Below are positions 31,594 through 43,500 of a stretch of DNA of 64,000 nucleotides, one piece after another. The translations under genes and the position numbers were made by a program. How positions within the stretch are numbered: position 1 is the first letter of the stretch; every line of letters starts with the position of its first letter. The DNA lies in assembly GCA_030141605.1 (NCBI GenBank), contig JAQGDQ010001038.1, positions 1-64,000 on the forward strand, given 5' to 3'. This DNA is from Tubiluchus corallicola. Lineage: Eukaryota; Priapulida; Priapulimorpha; Priapulimorphida; Tubiluchidae. A model generated the notes under the pieces. The model had not been told where the DNA came from. It saw only the letters and a list, made by a program, of their open reading frames with translations, and ran no database searches.

Positions 31594-31864
31594 AGGCCTA
31601 CGTTTTAGTCTAGTGGTAATGCATCTGCTATCCGTCTGGGAGGTCGTGAGTTCGAACCAGCGGCCGGGTGATACCAAAGACTTTAAAAATGGTACCTGCT
31701 GTTGCCTGACGCGTGGTATTTAGGGTAAAAGTGGGGTAATAATAGTCTCTGTTATGTAGTTGTAGGTTATTATTTACAGTCGGCGATAATAGCTCTTTGA
31801 GCTAATGTTAATTGTTGACCCAAAGCCGACTTTAAATAAAGATTATTATTATTATTATTATTAT
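31594..31864 (+). mobile_element. tRNA-derived SINE, copy 1 (plus)
   Basis: The head carries a box A-like TAGTCTAGTGGTAATG (31607-31622) and a box B-like GAGTTCGAACC (31648-31658), as in tRNA-derived RNA polymerase III promoters. A tRNA-unrelated body of about 170 bp follows, ending CCGACTTTAAATAAAGATT and an (ATT)n tail. The 3' region can fold: TAGCTC-TTT-GAGCTA (31790-31804) is enclosed by AGTCGGC (31778-31784) and GCCGACT (31825-31831). A second copy lies inverted at 40130-40382. Confidence 0.85.
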
Positions 31865-31975
31865 GTTTATCAACTAATTACAATGGACTTTTACAATGAC
31901 AAAACCTCTACAGCAGTAGTCGCAAAATATAGCTCACGCTACACAACATATAAAAACACTACATAATAATTACAT

Positions 31976-32019
<44 letters not shown>
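31976..32019. repeat. (AGT)n microsatellite
   Basis: About 14 copies of AGT between the SINE and the downstream CR1-like element. A 13-base C run lies nearby at about 32246-32258. Confidence 0.95.
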
Positions 32020-33052
32020 ATGCCTTACAACGAATTTTACAAAAAAGCCCTCTAAAACAAACAGCCTGTGAAAATTTTATCTAACCAATAACAATATTTT
32101 TATTAATAATTATCGGAACACGTATACATCACATGAGTAGATCTACATATGGAGATTAGGTTGTAACAGTTGTCAAAAAAACTTTTTAAATTCATAAAGT
32201 CCAAATCATTGAATTTTTTTCCTTATTCCCACCGTTTTCAGTCTGCCCCCCCCCCCCCAATAAGCGCAGAACTTCTGATTTTTTGGGGTTCTTGAGCAGC
32301 GGTCAGTTTCCAATGCCAGCTAGTGAGAGGAGAGAAGTAATCGCGACGTAGCTATACGTTGACCTTTCGCCTGACGTTTCGGCCACCTGAGTGTACATCT
32401 TATAGACCGTGAGGATCGGGTTCAAACTGACATAGGTTTTAAATTTTGTACCTTGCGACCGTCGAACTGATTTTTTGCGTTTTGCGATGTCTGGTTTTAT
32501 GTGACCGGCAACTAGAACTGCATTTAAATATCTTGCACCTGGTGTTTGTTCGGTGTTATACAATGACCAAATTTTTATAAAAGGGTCATCCCTCAAGTCT
32601 CTTCAATCCGCAAGTGTTTTTTGCAAAAACTTTTTTGCTTATTTTTGATAAATGCAACCGCAGAAGGCAATCCAACTTTTACTAGCGCGAGGTCAAACAT
32701 TAAAATGGTAGGGAGATATGACTAGTTAGTTTGCGGTTGATGAGTAGAAGAATCATTGATGCTGTACATGAAACAATTGAATTAAGTCTGACTTTCAATA
32801 AACTAGGACCGTGCCATGTTTTTAGACAGTTTACTTAATTAGAACGTTTTTTAATTGCAAAAAAATTATTTTTTTACCGTTGGTGATGGCTGAATCGCTT
32901 GCGTTAATCAAAGCTGGTCTACAGAGATTGCTACGAAGGCATACGAGGTTACAAAGACCTTATAATTGCTCTATAACCAAAGTAACACCTTCCAATTCGA
33001 AATAAAAATATCAATATCTACAATGTCTGGTCTAAGATAATAATTTACGCTT

Positions 33053-33077
33053 AATTATTATTATTATTATTATTATT

Positions 33078-33108
<31 letters not shown>

Positions 33109-33127
33109 CGACGATGATGATGAAGAT
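33053..33127. repeat. (ATT)n-(GAT)n compound microsatellite
   Basis: ATT triplets pass directly into GAT triplets, then imperfect GAC/GAA/GAT. Confidence 0.95.
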
Positions 33128-33180
33128 GATTACTGTTTTTTGTTGTTGTTGGAGTAATTTTTGGCACTTTTCGTACTATG

Positions 33181-33900
33181 CCACACCATGTAGCAAACCT
33201 TAGACGGTCAGCGTCATTTGTGTTTGTGGAAAACTGGAAAAATCAGACATCTTCTCAACCACAAAACAACTGAAAAACTCGTAAAATTATATGCTTTCAT
33301 AACGTCCAAACTAGATTGTTGCAGTAGTTCACTTTTCGGACTCCCTTAACATGAAAATCACAAATTTCAGTTAATTCAAACTCTGCTGCTCGTCTCATTA
33401 CCAAAACTAGAAAATATGATCATTTTACACCTACTCTACGAGAGTTACATTGGTTGCCAATAATGCTCCGAATTCAATTTAAAATTCTTTGTATCGTCTA
33501 CAAAATATTACATGGTTTGGTACCTACATATATTACTGATGTTTTAATACGGCGTAACATAGGCCGAACCCTCTCGTTCTAATGGTAATGAACAAATTAA
33601 TTTGTATCAGCCAATTCCTAATACAGTATTCTGTGGTGAAAAAGCCCTTTCTGTTGGGCTCCATATCTCTGGAATAACTTACTTGCTGCTATACGTCCTG
33701 CAGATTCATTAGATTCTTTTAAACAACATCTTAAAATACATTTGTTTAGATTGTACTTTTTAATTTATGTTGAATTAATTTTAATTTGTTTAACGTCTTT
33801 TAAATTTTGTATCTTATGAATTTTAAATATATTTTATTGTTCAGCGTGCTAAGATTTTAAATGATGTAGTGCGCTATATAAATGAATTTTGCATTACATT
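33181..33900 (+). pseudogene. CR1-like LINE 3' end
   Basis: Plus frames give TEKLVKLYAFITSKLDCCSS then SLFGLP, followed after a shift by NSAARLITKTRKYDHFTPTL, then RELHWLP, FKILCIVYKILHGLVPTYIT, and a later FCGEKAFSVGA / WNNLLAAIRPADSLDSFKQH... block. This order is characteristic of CR1/L2-type ORF2 C-termini. The 3' UTR word GCGCTATATAAATG near 33871 is also typical. Internal stops and frameshifts make it non-functional. Confidence 0.85.
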
Positions 33901-34598
33901 ACATTATATAAAAGAAAAAGCTGACACAGTGTGAGTGTAGACGTACTAAGACTAGGCCCGAAAGTGGATTATATGTCGGGCTGTCCTATTATACTGTAAC
34001 TAATGTACGTCTCTAATTTTTATAATGCTTTCTTTAGTATCTTGCTTATATATTTTTTAATTTGTTTCTTTTTCAAATTGTTGCGTCGGTTCGTGTATTC
34101 TGGCATTCATGCTTATTTTCATTACCTTTGAAAAGAATGCAACTCATAAGCAATAGAAGCAGTAGTAAAATTCTTTACTCGCCATTAAAGACATGTAAGA
34201 TTAGTTTGAAAGACCAACCCTTATTAGGTAAATTGAAACCGTGTTGTTGTTAATTTCTTTATAAGCAAGAGTTTCCTTAAACTGAATGCTTTTCACATCC
34301 GTTACTTTCATCCGTTAAGTTTACCAATCAGTTAGAATATCTAAAAGGGTTAAAGTCAACTAATGCCTGAAGTTTTTTTACATAATTTAATAATTATAAA
34401 CCGATTAGTAATATTTCGGTATACATGTGATAAATTATAACTGTAACGACTGTCTTTTTGGATGTTACATTTAGAAGTAAGAATTTTCATTTCAGCGATA
34501 AAAACCATTATAATAAAATGTAGAATACATACTCTCTACTATATAGTATACAGTAAAAATGATTCTTATTTACGATCATGGTCAACGCGTCGGTAGAA

Positions 34599-34716
34599 TG
34601 ACGTCAGTTCCGCTCCTACAATCAAGCGTTCTGCGATTGTAGCGGAAACTCTCGAGTGATAAAGCCTCAGTGCTCCAATGACATGTAGAGGTCGGTCCAC
34701 CACGTTACACCTCTAC
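34599..34716 (+). promoter_or_regulatory. Upstream region of arylsulfatase: CRE site and two hairpins
   Basis: A perfect cAMP-response-type palindrome TGACGTCA lies at 34599-34606, about 300 bp before the start codon. Immediately after, TTCCGCT..TACAATC (34608-34623) pairs with GATTGTAGCGGAA (34635-34647). GTAGAGGT (34685-34692) pairs perfectly with ACCTCTAC (34709-34716). The arrangement may be a promoter or an old mobile-element end; regulation by CREB/ATF factors is inference from the site only. Confidence 0.4.
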
Positions 34717-34908
34717 AAAAAGTCAACATTAAAGTGAAAGAAGGTGACTTTAGAAACTTTTGCGCAATATTAATGTTAATTTTAACGTTGGACATCACAT
34801 GTTCATGTTGTTTAACTTATAAGTATTATCATTACATAGTGCACCGCTTGCACATACATATAAGCCTATAATATAATAAAACAACATTTCTGAAGCCGCT
34901 ACAGAGTT

Positions 34909-37900
34909 ATGTGCGACAAAGTGCTTGTCTTTATAAGCTTGCTAGCGTTACTTGGCAGATGTATATTATCTAACACATGTAGGGACAGCGACAATAATAA
35001 ATGTGACGAGGAAAGTGCGTCACCAAATTTTGTGTTGTTCTTCGCGGACGACCTTGGTTATGGCGATTTGTCTGTGTATGGTCACCCTACTCAAGAGTGG
35101 AACAGAATTGACAAGATGGCTGCTGATGCAGTTAGATTTACTCAATGGTATTCTGGTGACAGTGTGTGCACCCCTAGCCGAGCAGCTCTATTGACAGGTA
35201 TTTTGCAAGAAACTCATGAAATTTACATAAGTGTTAGAGATGAAGCTTATTTGTACATTCATGTTGCATACGAAAATGTTACAATTACATTCACAGTTTC
35301 AAACATTAATTATATTTGGCTAGATTTTGCTTTTGCAAGTAGGGTTATAACAAGTAGACTTAGTTTAATTGTAGAGTTTCAATCGTAATTGCTATTTTTA
35401 GTGTTGCTTTCCTATAATTAGCTTTTAGCTTTATTGCAAGTATAATAACTAGATATTACAAATTTTACTGCAAGTCGTTATATAGACACACGATAATACC
35501 ACCTGACAATCAATTCTGTTACTACGTATAATTTGGAATCTTAATTAATTGCTGATCATTCCGATTCTAATTAATTCACGAACAATGCTAATATATATTT
35601 CAAGAGCACGTTTATCCTATTTCTATGTATATCTTTAACATTCTTATTGCACATGACAGGTACAAGTTCTTGTCAAATTACATGTAACTAACGCGCAATC
35701 ATATTAGATGTTCGGTGGTTTGAGATATATGGCCACGCGTACAGCGCTCATTGTCATCAGCCCTATACGGTATTTAAACAATTTGGTACCTCTGTTTAGC
35801 AAAAGGGTGAATGCACTAGTTTCTGTGAGACGGTCGTATCTGTTTAAAGGCATTTTTAGTGGATGACTATAAACTGCACTTATTTCGGATGGGTTTACTG
35901 CAAGAAGTTCATTATTTTGTACTTTTCTCAACCACTGTACTTTGACAAATTTGTCAGCTTCTTTCTTCTTGTATCTTACAACTTGTTCATCGGCACATAT
36001 ATCCTCAATGTTTTCATTTCGTGCAATTTCAACGCTATTGGCCATTCTTAAGAATGATTTGCCTCGGGAAGCATGCTTTGCTAAAGAATGACCTACAGCT
36101 TCACAATGACTAAGTAAACTGTCCACCCTTAGTACCATTTGTTTAACTAAGTCTTCATCTGAGTGTGATAACATGTTTAAGTCAAATTTACTAGTCACAA
36201 TGTCACAATGTGCATTGGTGGCAACACTATCTAGTTCCATTTGAACAAAGCGCGCCTTTTTCACTTTCATGTACTGCCATCGCATATTGATAGTGTTGTC
36301 GATGTACAAGTCATGTATTGCCAGTTAATAACTGATTTAAAATATTTTCTCTTTCATTATTTTGACTGCTTATGGTACTCAAATGGTGTTTGACTGACTT
36401 GAATATTTTTGCTCCATTACCTGACTTTCTTTCCCAGCCAAAATTGTGACTTTTTCCGGCCAGCATAATTTATGACTTTTTTCCAGTGACTTTATTACCG
36501 GTCACCGAAAAACGGTACTTGTCCAGAGGTCCATATGTATCAGTAGATTTAATAATATTCGATGATGATACAGACGTACTCTATAGCAAGTCCGGGAGCC
36601 CAAGCATAAAACATGGCAAGGAAAATGAGTTCGCTCAGTCTGGTAACCAATTTTTTGAGACTTGGGCTTCCGGACTAAGGCAACCTGATTACAAAACAAG
36701 TTCAATGAATCAGCAATCAGTAGGTCTAGTAATAAAATTTAAAGCAAACAAGCTTTCGCTGAGAATTGGCGAGGACAAAATATTCTGATGGGCAATATTG
36801 CCATGCTATATATACGTTACGCAAGTTGTACAACAAACAAAAGTTTCTGTGAACAATAGAGAACTATTTACAAAAATTTGTCCTGGCAAAATCATTTAAA
36901 ATTTATTGAAAACAAAGCACCAGAAAATCTTTGTAACATTCACTGAATTTGCTATTCACTTCCCAAGTTGGCATTACTGCTATTTATATTTAATTGTTAC
37001 ATCAGTATTTATGTAATACTAATAAATAAAAAATCAGAATTATGTACAAATTTCGAAATGCTCCCCGTTTACTGACCCAACTAACACACTAACATACTAG
37101 TTTCGATGAGCTACAATGATTCTATTTCAATTGCCTCTGGGTGGCCTGCATTAAACTGGGCTTCTTGGTCTCCCCTAAAGCATGTACAAAAGTAATATCC
37201 AAAAAAATTTGTGCGATACATGAATAATACTATGTGTGCGTTATGTTAATAGCACACATAGAAATTACAAGAAAACGGGTATGAATGATCAATAAATGCA
37301 ATTTTTAATTTGTTACAGCTGCTAGTATGATTATTTTTAGGTCGCCTGCCTTTGCGCACAGGACTAGTTGGCCATACCCGCATTCTTGCACCTGGTCACA
37401 ATGTAGGCCTACCTAAAGAAGAAATCACAATAGCTGAAGCTTTGCGGAAAGGCGGATACAACACTGGGATGGTAGGAAAGTGGCACCTAGGTAAAATTCG
37501 ATATCATGTTAGTTTAATGTCAATGTATTCGCTTGCATTTGTTTGGGAAGTAACGCTTTCTTCAATCACACTGGTTTTGGGAACATTTGACTTTATTATC
37601 GTTTCAACAACACAGCGTCTTATTCTAAGTCTCAATGGTTATCCATTTCCCCCATAAGTCTTAACTGTTTCTCTTGGCATTAGAAGAAGAACGTCCCTTA
37701 GTTGTTTTCTTTTTGACCAGTGTACTCAATATAGCCTGCTTTTTCCACTCTAGTTCTTGTTTGTGGCTTAACTTACTTGTGGGCCGTTCAAGTCCTAGTA
37801 AATGTGTAAAACTTTTTCAGATTCTAATTTGCTTTTGCTTTCCTGCACTGATATGATTGATTTCATGCTATGTATTATTTTTACTACTTTCATTTAAAGT

Positions 37901-40376
37901 TTATTTCAGCACATAAAATGCCATATAAAGGTCAAAAATTTACACTAAAGACTAAGTAATACTACGTCATGCACTATTAAAAGCTACGAAAATTGACAAA
38001 AAATTGTAATAAAAGCACATACAGAAATTAGAAATACAAAGCCTCAGTTAAAAAACCAGCGGTTATTACATCAATAAATCATGCCATCTTCTAAATGTTC
38101 TACTATAAAATCACACATCAGTTTGGTGGCATATATAATTTACAATAAAATTTGCTGAACCAGTCATTCATGTCCTTAAATTGTGCGCAACAATACTTTA
38201 AAATGGTTTATATTGTTTTCTGCACATATTGTAGAAGATAGCATATCATAAGCATAACACGTAAAAAAACTTGTGAAGAGCAATATTGTAAGTGGCGTGG
38301 ATCTTCGATTAACTACATGCTTTAAAATTAACCCATAAGTTATAATAACATATTAGATGCAGCGATTAGCAAACGATTCTGGTTATTTATATCTAGATCA
38401 TCTGAAAGATCATTAGAAAGTATATGACCAAGATACTTGTGGTTATTTTTAACATAGATTTCAACACCATCAATAATTAAATAGCTCTGAGCGATATACA
38501 ATACGCTTTAGACTGATTAAAAATCAAGCCATGATTATTAGCGGAGTTTGAACAAACTTTTAAAATACTTTGAAACGCTTGTATAGAGGGAGCTAAAAGA
38601 TGATTTATATTAAGGTTACCCAATCTGCATGTAGCAGATTTTAGGTGAGGTAAGTTGTTGGTCAGAGTCGTCTATATATACAGCAAAAGATAAGCAGACA
38701 ACACGCCTCCTTGACGAACACGTTTGTTATATTAATTGGTTCGGAAACGTGACTACCTCATTTTATTCTGAGGTTTTGAGTGATATACCAACCGTTTAAT
38801 TAATTCAATCACAGACAGGGGGAAGCCCTGGTTTTCTAACTTGTTAATAAGGTGACTAACCCTACTGACATCTATAAAACATGAGTAAACAGGAGAACGT
38901 TTGCGTTGGTAGCTAGAGATTACCTCTTTCAAAGTAATACTACACAAGGCTATTGGTCTGACATTATTACAATCAGTTTTGTTCAGACTTTTGTTCTTAC
39001 TAATTGAGGTGATATAAATGTCACTAATTGTGTTCGGAATACATGTACGTGCATGGCTAAAAATCGCCGTGAATAACATAGCTAAGTATATTTTCTTATG
39101 TATTCTTGGGCTGGCATATATTTGATGTTTTCAGTGAATATATTGTCCGGCTCAAACGGTTTATGATTTTTTAATGACGGAATAGCCGCTTGAATGTCAT
39201 TAATGGAAATGCTGTACGAGTAGAGAACAGTCGAAGGGGGACAGGTGTAATGGGACACACTACTGTTCGGAGTGGAATTTAGGAGCTCATGGTAGTGTGT
39301 CCTATTGATGAAGCGCAGGCTTTGAATACCCGCGCGTGACCTCTAGTGGCTCATAGTGTCACTTTCTGGGTTTTAAAGGTGTAAGTACTATATTGTGTAA
39401 TGGCTAGCTGTCTGGGAACCAGGAAGTGTTGGGTTCGAGTCCCAGTAACCAATGCAAAATTTTTCAGGCTTTCTTATTTGTATTGATTTTATGCGCTTAT
39501 GATTGCATGTTGTAGTTGGACGTATTCAGTTTTTCGTATTTGTAACAGATTAAATTGTTGTAATGGAGCTAATTTCGTTGTTCATCCCTGGACAGTTACA
39601 AATCATTTCACAATTTTGTTTCCATTTTTCCAGGTATTAACGAGTTCAACAAGACCGATGGAAACCATCTTCCGTACCATCATGGTTTTGATTGGGTGGC
39701 AACAATAAATCCTCTTTCGCAAAGCTTTCACTGTGGCACAGTATGTACAATCACAGACTCTAAAATCAATCCTAAATTCTTATCGACTTAATCAGCTAGC
39801 ATAATGAAGTTAAAATTCCTTTAACTGTTTAGTTTTTGCTAATTATTTCTACAATTCGAAGTTCGCCATTCAAACGGTTCGCCTTGTAAAACCGAATAAT
39901 TGTGGCGAGGCCGAAACCCAGCTCGTTGTCCAGGCTATATGCCTCTAAGATGAGTCACTAAACTGGCTGAGGTATCTTAGCCATTAACTAATCTTGTTCG
40001 GCTTTATCCCCCTCTTTCACGCCTTTTTCAGGTGTAAAATCTTTCAGACTTTTTAAGTTGGCATTTCTTTCATGTGTTTATATGATTGATTTCACACTAT
40101 GTCTCTATACCTTATAGTAATTGGTCTATATAATGATAATCTTTATTCAAAGTCGGCTTTTGGATGAACAGTTAACGTAAGCTCAAAGAGCTTTTTGCCG
40201 ACTGTAAATAACAAATCTACAACTACATAACAGAGACTATTATTATCCCACTTTTACCCTGAATACCACCCGGCAAGCGGCTAAACAGGAGTTACCATTT
40301 TTAAAGATACCTCTTGTCAGGCTATATGGCCCTGCCGCTATATCGAACTCACCCAGACGGAAAGTGGGTGCGTTAC

Positions 40377-40430
<54 letters not shown>

Positions 40431-40439
40431 TGCGTGCGC

Positions 40440-40511
<72 letters not shown>

Positions 40512-43500
40512 CAAAGCAGTTCACCAATCCATTAACTAATCAGACTCGGTCAAATCCTTACCTAATGTGTTGCCGTAACCACTCAGACATAGCGCCTCTC
40601 CTGGCATAATGTTGTCTCTTGCCATGTACATTAACTTACATGTTATAATTCTATTTGAATGATGTTTTTTTTGAATGTCAAAAACGTAAATTCAAGTTTC
40701 TGGACTTAAATACTTATGTAACATTCTTTTATTTTATTTTAATAAGAGAAGATATAATACCAATCTTGTGCATAGCTGCCTTAACTAAGAAATTACTTCA
40801 TTTAATTGCTAGGCTGCAAATCTGCGATGATTATTTTAAGCAACTTGAGATTATCAACTAACTATAAAATAACAACGAACCATATAAAATAAAAATCGTA
40901 ATAGGATACGATACGTACTGAATTCTCAAATTATTGGCGATTTCAGCGACATGAAGAGGTACCATCTAGTGATTGCTTCCTGTACTTCAACGATTCTCTT
41001 ATACAACAACCGATAAATTTAGAAACGATGGCCATTCGTATGCTTGACGATGCTAAACGTTTTATTAGAACCCAAGCTGAGAATTCTCATCCTTTCTTTC
41101 TGTATTATCCCCTAACTCACACACACGCTGACCTTACAGTGAGCAAACGTTTTCAGGGATCCTCCAAACGAGGTAGGTTGGTTTACGTGTTCGGTGAATG
41201 TTCCATATCCAACTCAAAGAAAATAGCTATTACAGCGTCATGCCATAGCATTGTCATTTGTAGCACTGACGTTTGCACTTTGCAGCTGCTTTAGGAAGTA
41301 TATTATTTACTAAAATTTTCACAAACTCAACGGTTCAAAAATCGTATCTTTAGGATGTTATCTATACTGTCACTACTGCCATCACTACTTGCTTTGAACA
41401 CTTTAAAGAATCTGTTCTATCTGGTTGCTGATGTTCAATGTTTAGGAATTTATGGAGATAATATACAAGAAATGGGTTGGATTGTTGGAGAAATACTCGA
41501 TCTATTAGAAGAGCTAAATATTCACGAGAATACGCTTTCTTTATTTGTTTCTGACAATGGCCCATGGACAATGAGTTGCCGGGAAGGTGGATCTGCAGGA
41601 CCACTGAAAGGTTAGTGTGTGCTTTGGTATTTGCTGTTAGCTTACATCCCTAGTAACAAGGCCCCGATTGTTCAAGGTGGAATTTCTGGAACTCACGTGG
41701 GGTGGCAACGTTAAACTCGTACGGCCAAACCATTTGTAATTAAAGTAGCAATAAGAGAAATATTGTTTTGGGCCAGTTTTGCTTTCAAATTTTCATTCAC
41801 CCAAAAGTGCAGAATATGAGGCTTGTATGTTATATCAAAGTCACATTGCAACAACAAGGAACACAGAATATGAGGCCTGTATGTTATTTCAAAGTCACAT
41901 TGCAACAACCAGGAACAGAATATGAGGCCTGTTTGTTATTTCAAAGTCACATAGCAACAACCAAGAACAGAATATGAGGACTGTTTGTTATTTCAAAGTC
42001 ACATTGCAACAACCAAGAACAGAATATGAGGCCTGTTTGTTATTTCAAAGTCACATTGCAACAACCAGGAACAGAATATGAGGGCTGAATGTTACTTCAA
42101 AGTCACGTTACAACAAAAACATCTTTGTAAAACAAGATGTAATGATCTCACCTGAATGAAATTCATGCACTCTGCTTTCGGATTGGCTAAAATTTCAATA
42201 CTTACATCTAGGCCTTATCTATGCAAAATCTATATGTGCTATATTTTGAATTATCGAGTTAAGTGATTTGCTGCATGGTGATGATTTGAATACTAAGCAG
42301 AACAAGCCTGCTCTGATCCTCCCAGTACTTTTCGTCGAATAGTTTTAAGCGTTGTTACCAGGGTTTGGTAAACGCTCAAGGGGAGCACTAAGTTTTGTGT
42401 TTAGCCAGTTACCTGTTGATTTCAATCAGTTTCAAACATAAAGCATCGTTTACACTTTCAAGACATAAACGAGTTAATACCGAGTCAGGTCTTATGCTGG
42501 TCTTTTAACGCAGACGAATGTCTCCATAATGTTTTCGTTTGTGGTCTTTTTGACAGGATCTTTTGACTCAAGAATCGGGATTGCTCCCCCAAAAGTGGCA
42601 CTGGTACAAACCGTCTTGGGATTATTACAACTGCTCTGGCGGCAAGAACTCGGCGGCAGAACAATACTTTGAGTGTAAATAAGAGTGTCAAAAGTACCCC
42701 AAAGTAATTATGCATAATAAGCGTGATGAACACATTAGCAGATTTTATCCTAATAATACTATAAAACATTCCTTCAGATAGTTCTTAAACTTTCTAGAGT
42801 CCAGAAATGTTAATTTAAACAAAGGCATAGTATTTGCTCCACCTTGGAAGTTTCATGATCCTGAATCACTTTAACTAAGGAAGCTCTTCAAGCTCTTCTA
42901 TGCGTAAATAAATGATCGCATAAATAAAGCATATGAAGGCATTAATAAATAAATAGGAAGATAAATAAATAATACCCAACTTTCATATTCGTCATTTTTA
43001 TTTTTAGCATTTCATAAAAATTAGGTACCAAATCGGTTACAAATCTTTCGGGAACCTCATGCCGCCCATCTTACTTTGCGAATCCTAGTTTCCATGCTGT
43101 AGCTATTTTGAAAGGTTTTGACCGCCTGTATTGCAGCTCAACAATGGCTAATGATTTAAAGAAAGCTTAATGCACCAGTAAGTGGTTAGCAGCTAACAAT
43201 TGTTGAAGATGTTAATAATACCTGATCTATAAACCCGAAATTATTTTGAGCTTTTCAGCTCTTACCATTCACAGGACGACTACCAGATCCAAGGAGTAAC
43301 ACTTCATTTCACAGATTTGCCCGGGGACTTGTACAGATGTCAAAAGACCACTTGGGTCTGGATGGGTGATTTACTGTTTACTCACCACCTGATGCCACAC
43401 TACGTCTTCTTTTAATCACACTTGAAAACACCTTTGTCGGGTCATCGTCTCAACGCCGTGCTCCTTTCAATTTTGCTGCAGAACAAGGATACAAAAAGAT

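Noticed and set aside
31594-31670. Functional tRNA gene
   Set aside because: Boxes A and B are present, but acceptor and anticodon stems do not pair, and the unit continues into a repeated SINE body present again at 40130-40382.
40243-40609. Cys/Val and His/Thr repeat peptides
   Set aside because: They arise from the (TG)n tract in an intron.
41355-41445. Possible alternative start with a hydrophobic segment just before arylsulfatase exon 5
   Set aside because: It lies inside the intron between two phase-matched exons whose junction preserves the sulfatase fold; the frame match is coincidental.
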